Positions 5,939-9,499 of a DNA stretch of 9,499 bases are shown one piece after another. The position numbers and the translations under genes were made by a program. Under the pieces are notes generated by a model. The model searched no databases. It saw nothing but the letters and a program-made list of their open reading frames with translations, and was not told the origin of the DNA. Numbering within the stretch: position 1 is the first letter of the stretch; every line of letters starts with the position of its first letter. The stretch is from an uncultured Rhodocyclaceae bacterium (GTDB lineage: Bacteria; Pseudomonadota; Gammaproteobacteria; Burkholderiales; Rhodocyclaceae), in the NCBI GenBank assembly GCA_937892345.1, contig CALAGF010000219.1, forward strand, positions 1 to 9,499, read 5' to 3'.

Positions 5939-7411
5939 AAAAGTCTGGTACACCGCCGTGATTTCTGCTGGTGCCGGGTCGGTGTAGGCTGCGTCGGCAA
6001 TGCGGGCGTCGAAAGGTGACTGAATCACGGCGAGCAGCTGTTCAAAGGGCGCCATATCGTGACGGTCGACGGCGGCATCGAGGGCATTTTCAACCTGGTG
6101 GTTGCGCGGGATGACCCAGGGATTGGCGTGTTTCATGGTGTCGAGCAGGGCCGGGCTGCGTTCCGGCTGGCGGTTTTGCCAGCGCATTTGCCATTCGCTG
6201 AAATCCTTGTCGTCGCTTGAAAAACGCTGCTTCAGTGCCAGCGCGTCACCGGTTGCAGCGTCGTGGAGGGCACGGAAGCTGTTGGTGAAATCGAGGCGGC
6301 GCTGTTGCATCAGGGTGAGGAAATCGTCGGCCAGATCGTGGTCGACCGCTGCATCGCCGGTATCGTCCAATCCCAGTTTGGCGCGCATGACGGCGAGCCA
6401 CTGGCGATTGTGCTGTTCGGGGAAGGCCTCGATGACTGCACTGGCAGCGGCGATTGCCCGTTCGCTGTTGGCGTCGATCAGTGGCAGCAGGGTTTCCGCA
6501 AAGCGGGCGAGATTCCATTGCGCTATCGAGGCCTGTCGGCCATAGGCGTAGCGCCCTTGCGTGTCGATTGAGCTGAAGACCGTGCGTGGGTGATAGCTTT
6601 CGAGGAAGGCACAGGGGCCGTAGTCGATGGTTTCGCCGGAAATTGTCATGTTGTCAGTATTTATCACGCCGTGAATAAAGCCCACGCCCAGCCAGCGGGC
6701 GACCAGCGACGCCTGGCGCATAGCGACGGCTTCGAGCAGCGCGAGGTAGGGGCGCGGATGTTTTGCCAGCGCCGGGTCGTGGCGGGAAATGACGTAATCA
6801 GCCAGTTGCTTGACTTCGTCGGGGCCGTGATGGGCTGCGAAATATTCGAAGGTGCCAACCCGAACATGACTGGCAGCGATTCTTGTGAGCACGGCGCCGG
6901 GCAAGGCGCGTTCGCGGCGTACCATTTCGCCGGTGGCAACAACGGCCAGTGCCCGCGTGGTGGGAATGCCGAAGGCGTGCATGGCTTCACCGATCAGGTA
7001 TTCGCGCAGGGCTGGCCCCAGTGCGCATTTGCCGTCGCCGCGCCGGGAGAAGGGCGTGGGCCCCGAGCCCTTGTAAGCGATATCGCGGCGCCGACCCTGC
7101 GTATCGATCACTTCGCCCAGCAGCAAGGCACGGCCGTCGCCCAGTTGCGGTGAAAATCCGCCGAACTGGTGGCCGGCATAGGCTTGGGCTACCGGTTCTG
7201 CGCCCTCGGGCACGGTGTTTCCTGCCAGCATCGCCACGCCTTCCGGAGACGACAATATTGACGGGTCTGCGCCCAAGGATGCAGCCAACTCGGTGTTCAG
7301 CTTCAGCAGGCGGGGTTGGGGTGCTGGCGTGGGCTGCCAGCGCGCGCAGAAGGCTTCCAGATCGCGAACGTAGCTGTTGTCAAAGTCGAAGGGGCGAAAG
7401 GCGGCAGGCAT
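5927..7411 (-). CDS. selO: Protein adenylyltransferase SelO (YdiU family)
   Basis: This pseudokinase-fold enzyme transfers AMP from ATP to Ser, Thr or Tyr of target proteins and is linked to redox homeostasis. At 494 residues it is close to E. coli SelO (478). Active-site residues line up with those I recall for Pseudomonas syringae SelO, shifted by one: Lys114 in AYKGSGPTP, Glu137 in LREYL, Arg177, Arg184, Asp253 and Asn254 in NTDN, and metal-binding Asp263 in DYGPC. The early GHQFGGF and QLGDGRA motifs are intact. The usual C-terminal Sec of animal SelO is Cys492 here (F-C-G-T end). It can pair with Cys267 in DYGPC, matching the regulatory disulfide reported in E. coli. The ATG is chosen because the protein starts typically there, with a weak GGAAA upstream. 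It is divergent from purL and 186 bases from the triad, so probably its own transcript. Confidence 0.96.
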   Translation of the reverse strand: MPAAFRPFDFDNSYVRDLEAFCARWQPTPAPQPRLLKLNTELAASLGADPSILSSPEGVAMLAGNTVPEGAEPVAQAYAGHQFGGFSPQLGDGRALLLGEVIDTQGRRRDIAYKGSGPTPFSRRGDGKCALGPALREYLIGEAMHAFGIPTTRALAVVATGEMVRRERALPGAVLTRIAASHVRVGTFEYFAAHHGPDEVKQLADYVISRHDPALAKHPRPYLALLEAVAMRQASLVARWLGVGFIHGVINTDNMTISGETIDYGPCAFLESYHPRTVFSSIDTQGRYAYGRQASIAQWNLARFAETLLPLIDANSERAIAAASAVIEAFPEQHNRQWLAVMRAKLGLDDTGDAAVDHDLADDFLTLMQQRRLDFTNSFRALHDAATGDALALKQRFSSDDKDFSEWQMRWQNRQPERSPALLDTMKHANPWVIPRNHQVENALDAAVDRHDMAPFEQLLAVIQSPFDARIADAAYTDPAPAEITAVYQTFCGT

Positions 7412-7507
7412 GGTGTTTTTCCGGGCAAGGGCGGGGTTGACCGCGAAACGACTGTGGGGTTCAGCAATCGGGCTTACATGCCCTTGTGACGCCTATTGCC
7501 TGAAAAC

Positions 7508-7524
7508 GGCCGGGTCGCCCGGCC
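7508..7524. other. Strong GC hairpin, possible terminator
   Basis: GGCCGGG (7508-7514) and CCCGGCC (7518-7524) are perfect arms with a 3-base loop. Read on the minus strand the stem is followed by GTTTTC, which resembles a short intrinsic terminator tail; on the plus strand it is followed by TTCGTT. No gene in the window clearly needs a terminator here, in either direction. It could end a small transcript, attenuate the selO leader, or block antisense traffic. Confidence 0.45.
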
Positions 7525-7596
7525 TTCGTTGCTCATGCACTTGCCGCGATCCCGCACAGCGTGCAGCTTGAAACCGGGGCCGGCGTCAGCCTCAGG

Positions 7597-7602
7597 TATA
7601 AT
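7597..7602 (+). promoter_or_regulatory. Consensus -10 box of the purL promoter
   Basis: A perfect TATAAT lies 30 bases before the purL ATG, which would give a leader of roughly 24 bases. No acceptable -35 stands 16-18 bases upstream, and no TG extension is present, so the promoter may be weak or activator-dependent. Confidence 0.5.
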
Positions 7603-7632
7603 CCCGCCTTTCGCGAACACCCCATTTTCCTC

Positions 7633-9499
7633 ATGGCCGACATCATTTGTCTCAAGGGCGACGCCGCCTTTTCCGCTTTCCGCCTGCAACGTCTCCAAGC
7701 GCGCTTGAGCGCGGCGGTGTCCGATATCGAATCCGTGACTGCCGATTTCTGGCATGTCGTGGCGCAAAAACGTCCGCTGGACGCCGATGAGCGGGCCAAG
7801 TTGGCCAAGCTGCTTGAGGAAATGCCGGCATCCAGTGACGAAGGTGAGCTCTTTTTGGTGGCACCGCGGATCGGCACCATTTCCCCTTGGTCATCCAAGG
7901 CCACCGATATTGCTTTCAACTGTGATCTGGAACCTGCTGTCGAGCGCATCGAGCGCCTGGTGGCCTTCCATGTGCTGCTGAAAAACGGCCGTGCCTTGTC
8001 CATGGACGAAAAGCGCATCGTGGCCAGCTTGTTGCATGACCGAATGACCGAATCGGTGCTGGATGGTTTTGCGGCCGCGGCGCAGTTGTTCCACCATGTC
8101 GAGCCCAAACCCTTGTCTACGGTCGACGTGCTGCAAGGTGGAAAATCCGCACTGGTCCAGGCCAACAGCGCGCTGGGTCTGGCGCTGTCAGACGACGAAA
8201 TCGATTATCTGCTCGATATTTTCAGCAAGGCGGGTCGCAACCCGACCGACGTCGAACTGATGATGTTCGCCCAGGCCAATTCCGAGCATTGCCGCCACAA
8301 GATCTTCAACGCCTCATGGGTTATCGACGGGCAGGCCAAGGACAAGACCCTGTTCGGCATGATCCGCGAAACGCACGCTGCCGCGCCGCAAGGCACGGTG
8401 ATGGCCTACGCCGACAACGCCTCGATCATCGAGGGCGCGACCATCCAGCGCTTCTACCCGGATGCCGATCGTGGCTACAGCTATAAGGAAGAGCTGACCC
8501 ACATCCTGACCAAGGTCGAAACGCACAACCACCCGACCGCCATTTCCCCTTTCCCCGGCGCGTCGACCGGTAGCGGTGGTGAAATACGCGACGAGGGTGC
8601 GACCGGCAAGGGTTCCAAGCCGAAAGCCGGCCTCTGCGGTTTCTCGGTCTCCAACCTCAATCTGCCGGATGCCCCGCAGCCGTGGGAAAAAGCCTATGGT
8701 CGCCCGTCGCGCATCGCGTCCGCCCTCGACATCATGCTCGAAGGCCCGATTGGCGCTGCCGCCTTCAACAACGAATTCGGCCGTCCGAACCTGACCGGCT
8801 ATTTCCGTACCTACGAGCAGGACGTCGCCGGCGCGGTGCGTGGTTACCACAAGCCGATCATGATTGCCGGCGGTCTGGGCAGCATTCAGGCGCAGCAATC
8901 CTTCAAGGACGAAACTTTCCCGGTCGGCACACTGTTCGTGCAACTCGGTGGTCCTGGCATGCTGATCGGTCTGGGCGGCGGTGCCGCCTCGTCGATGACG
9001 GCCGGCGTCAATGCCGAAGACCTCGATTTCGCCTCGGTGCAGCGCGGCAACCCGGAAATCCAGCGCCGCGCGCAGGAAGTCATCGACCGCTGCTGGCAGA
9101 TGGGCAAGGACAACCCGATCCTGTCGGTACATGACGTCGGTGCCGGCGGCGTGTCCAATGCCCTGCCGGAACTGGCCCACTCGGGCGGCGTCGGCGCCAA
9201 GTTCGACCTGCGCAAGGTGCCTATCCTCGAACCGGGCATGTCGCCGGCCGAAATCTGGTCCAACGAATCGCAGGAACGTTACGTGCTGGCCATTCCGCCG
9301 CAGCGCATCGCCGAATTTCAGGCCATGTGCGAGCGTGAGCGCTGCCCGTTTGCCGTGGTCGGCGAAGCGACCGGCGACGGCCATCTGACCGTGACCGACG
9401 CCCATTTTGGCGTCAATCCGGTCGACATGGAAATGGAAGCACTTTTGGGCAAGCCGCCGCGCATGACGCGCGACGTGACGCACCAGCCGGAAACTTTCG
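7633..9499 (+). CDS. purL: Phosphoribosylformylglycinamidine synthase, N-terminal part
   Basis: This enzyme carries out the fourth step of purine synthesis, converting FGAR, glutamine and ATP to FGAM in the cytosol. The frame opens at ATG 7633 and runs off the right edge after 622 codons, about half of the usual single-chain enzyme (about 1295 residues in E. coli). Residues 1-150 are the PurS-like domain, including PRIGTISPWSSKATDIA. The linker and first synthase half follow: NSEHCRHK at 216-223, ETHNHPTA at 296-303, GASTGSGGEIRDEGATG, FNNEFGRP at 378-385, GGPGMLIGLGGGAASS, and SVHDVGAGGVSNALPEL. The second half and the glutaminase domain lie outside. The start fits the family N-terminus (M-A-D-I-I-C-L-K-G), although no Shine-Dalgarno is visible. 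Large size and the PurS fusion mark it as the proteobacterial type, not the three-subunit form. Confidence 0.97.
   Translation, partial: MADIICLKGDAAFSAFRLQRLQARLSAAVSDIESVTADFWHVVAQKRPLDADERAKLAKLLEEMPASSDEGELFLVAPRIGTISPWSSKATDIAFNCDLEPAVERIERLVAFHVLLKNGRALSMDEKRIVASLLHDRMTESVLDGFAAAAQLFHHVEPKPLSTVDVLQGGKSALVQANSALGLALSDDEIDYLLDIFSKAGRNPTDVELMMFAQANSEHCRHKIFNASWVIDGQAKDKTLFGMIRETHAAAPQGTVMAYADNASIIEGATIQRFYPDADRGYSYKEELTHILTKVETHNHPTAISPFPGASTGSGGEIRDEGATGKGSKPKAGLCGFSVSNLNLPDAPQPWEKAYGRPSRIASALDIMLEGPIGAAAFNNEFGRPNLTGYFRTYEQDVAGAVRGYHKPIMIAGGLGSIQAQQSFKDETFPVGTLFVQLGGPGMLIGLGGGAASSMTAGVNAEDLDFASVQRGNPEIQRRAQEVIDRCWQMGKDNPILSVHDVGAGGVSNALPELAHSGGVGAKFDLRKVPILEPGMSPAEIWSNESQERYVLAIPPQRIAEFQAMCERERCPFAVVGEATGDGHLTVTDAHFGVNPVDMEMEALLGKPPRMTRDVTHQPETF

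Larger units (their letters stand above)
7412..7632. promoter_or_regulatory. Divergent selO-purL intergenic region
   Basis: These 221 bases should carry the promoters of both selO (minus) and purL (plus). A consensus -10 box for purL is visible near 7597, while no convincing selO promoter was found. The region also holds a strong GC hairpin (7508-7524), a small GGGC/GCCC stem (near 7480-7493) and a GCAC/GTGC stem (7554-7564). I recognise no RNA family in it. Confidence 0.5.

Noticed and set aside
5802..5987. 61-codon Trp-rich hydrophobic small protein on the plus strand
   Set aside because: It begins in the presumed control region of the lipoprotein operon, overlaps the 3' end of selO in antisense, and has only a poorly spaced GAGAG before the ATG.
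6590..7153. 187-codon plus-strand open frame
   Set aside because: It is antisense to the SelO active-site region and has no family features.
7412..7530. Possible 6S or other known structured RNA upstream of purL
   Set aside because: No long paired 5' and 3' ends or familiar consensus segments could be found; only short local stems are seen.
7568..7573. TTGAAA as the -35 box of the purL promoter
   Set aside because: It lies 23 bases from the TATAAT, too far for a sigma-70 promoter.
8314..9483. 389-codon minus-strand open frame inside purL
   Set aside because: It lies wholly antisense to conserved PurL motifs; its Arg/His/Gly-rich composition is that of a shadow frame.

Overview
The window looks like chromosomal DNA of a betaproteobacterium, most likely Rhodocyclales (Dechloromonas/Azonexus-like). 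This rests on protein style, about 63-65% GC in the housekeeping genes (hand counts of sample 60-base lines), and a gene set of SbcCD, SelO and a single-chain PurL. The taxon is an inference; no search was run.

Layout, left to right. Positions 1-2595 hold most of sbcC on the minus strand; its C-terminal end runs off the left edge. sbcD (2592-3821, minus) lies just upstream and overlaps the sbcC start by four bases, giving a translationally coupled sbcDC nuclease operon. Positions 3984-5740 (minus) hold three lipoprotein genes, in transcription order a short CsgG-family protein, a DUF4810 protein and a DUF799/GNA1162-family protein. They are packed with a 15-base gap and then a 4-base ATGA overlap. 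Positions 5927-7411 (minus) hold selO, a pseudokinase-fold protein AMPylase. From 7633 to the right edge (plus) runs the N-terminal half of purL, divergent from selO.

The two outer blocks are housekeeping genes: DNA end and hairpin processing, redox-linked protein AMPylation, and purine synthesis. The lipoprotein triad between them has clearly lower GC (about 40-55% in sampled lines, 33% in its upstream region). It has its own promoter-like region with two perfect dyads and ends at a 9-bp hairpin, so it looks like a separate transcription unit, perhaps acquired by transfer. All three proteins have a signal peptide with a lipobox, no Asp at +2, and only one cysteine each (the lipidated one). 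This predicts an outer-membrane or periplasmic lipoprotein assembly. No curli genes (csgA/B/E/F) are visible, so the CsgG-like protein is probably not a curli secretion pore. This triad is the least understood system here.

Two genes (sbcC and the csgG-like gene) appear to start with TTG behind good Shine-Dalgarno sequences. The 221-base selO-purL intergenic region holds a consensus -10 box for purL and an unexplained strong GC hairpin. I saw no tRNA, rRNA, CRISPR array, insertion sequence or attachment site.
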